Assembly (NCBI RefSeq): GCF_000970205.1
Contig: NZ_CP009512.1
Span: 1,488,001 to 1,552,000 of the forward strand
From: Methanosarcina mazei S-6
GTDB lineage: Archaea; Halobacteriota; Methanosarcinia; Methanosarcinales; Methanosarcinaceae
Direction: 5' to 3'
DNA length: 64,000 nt
Position numbers and translations under genes: made by a program. The notes beneath the pieces are model-generated. The model did no database searches, had not been told where the DNA came from, and saw nothing but the letters and a program-made list of their open reading frames with translations. How positions within the stretch are numbered: the first letter of the stretch is position 1; every line of letters starts with the position of its first letter. Positions 63,707 through 64,000 of this stretch are shown one piece after another.

Positions 63707-64000
63707 TCAATTTTCAGATACGCACTTTTCCTTTACAACCAGAACAGGTATCTTTGAGTGCCTGACCATATTTTCCGCAACGCTGCCCAGAAGGAGCCTG
63801 TCAAGTCCGGTTTTTCCCAGGCTGCCCATGACAATGATATCCATTTTTTCCTCTCTGGAATAGCGGATAAGTTCGGCTGCCGGATGCCCTTCAAGCAGGA
63901 CAGGCTCTACCTTTACTCCTCCCATTTCACCTGTTCCTGCTACATAGTTTACAGCCTGGACACCTTCTTTTTTCAAAACTTCGCGCATTCTTTCCCAGTC
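63707..64000 (-). CDS. Universal stress protein, cut by the window end
   Basis: The C-terminal part of a UspA-family protein; the frame runs open through the right edge (DWERMREVLKKEG), so the true start lies outside. The ATP-binding end GSLGKTGLDRLLLGSVAENMVRHSKIPVLVV has the usual G-x-x-G-x-x(9)-G-S/T pattern. Such proteins bind ATP and act in stress survival. It is convergent with the hdrA-polyferredoxin operon. Confidence 0.85.
   Translation of the reverse strand, partial: DWERMREVLKKEGVQAVNYVAGTGEMGGVKVEPVLLEGHPAAELIRYSREEKMDIIVMGSLGKTGLDRLLLGSVAENMVRHSKIPVLVVKEKCVSEN

Overview
The window is typical Methanosarcina DNA (methanogenic archaeon, Methanosarcinales). It has AT-rich intergenic spacers full of short tandem repeats. 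It encodes a formylmethanofuran dehydrogenase gene set (fwdG-B-D), an HdrA-MvhD fusion followed by a polyferredoxin (the arrangement I know from the hdrA2 locus of M. acetivorans), archaeal AspRS, a thermosome subunit, aTrm56, AMP phosphorylase and NosD-like surface proteins with PGF-CTERM tails. I cannot name the species from sequence alone. I see no tRNA, rRNA or CRISPR array.

Layout. 0-8.7 kb: LrgA/LrgB-like pair, FxsA-like protein, two paralogous TPR genes, a PPP-type phosphatase and a DUF434 protein. The second TPR gene is interrupted by an in-frame TAG. 8.8-13.6 kb: alanine dehydrogenase (OCD/mu-crystallin family), an IS110-family transposase, a secreted Ig-like protein and a frameshifted, 5'-truncated erythromycin-esterase remnant of bacterial type. 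13.8-20.5 kb: cobyric acid synthase, a PGF-CTERM surface protein, an FtsX-type permease and two similar candidate small RNAs. 20.8-33.8 kb: EamA transporter, AMP phosphorylase, aTrm56, a candidate structured RNA, a shikimate-kinase-like P-loop protein, the ACT/UPF0210 pair, a CrtC/AttH-like lipocalin, a phosphoribosyltransferase and a metallophosphoesterase. 33.9-45.9 kb: cupredoxin lipoprotein, aspS, rpiA, thermosome, a DUF2119/TlyA-like pair, a BASS transporter and a hydantoinase-histone deacetylase operon. 46.5-55 kb: three NosD beta-helix surface proteins in a row and a methyltransferase. 55.3-64 kb: fwdG-B-D, a ferredoxin-thioredoxin reductase-like protein, hdrA-polyferredoxin, and a universal stress protein cut by the window end.

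Themes. (1) By hand count no intact gene here ends in TAG. The one in-frame TAG lies inside a TPR gene that resumes in the same frame, as expected if UAG is read as pyrrolysine, although a nonsense mutation is not excluded. (2) Several genes have no ATG/GTG/TTG where the protein family or the Shine-Dalgarno site demands a start. They have ATA, ATT, CTG or ACG 5-8 nt after a purine-rich site. (3) Tandem repeats of 4-48 bp very often begin at or just after stop codons. (4) Three intergenic spots have TATA-like boxes, stacked hairpins and U-tracts and look like unannotated RNAs. (5) The catabolic redox genes at the right end (Fwd, HdrA, polyferredoxin, disulfide reductase) probably act together in ferredoxin/F420-linked electron flow.
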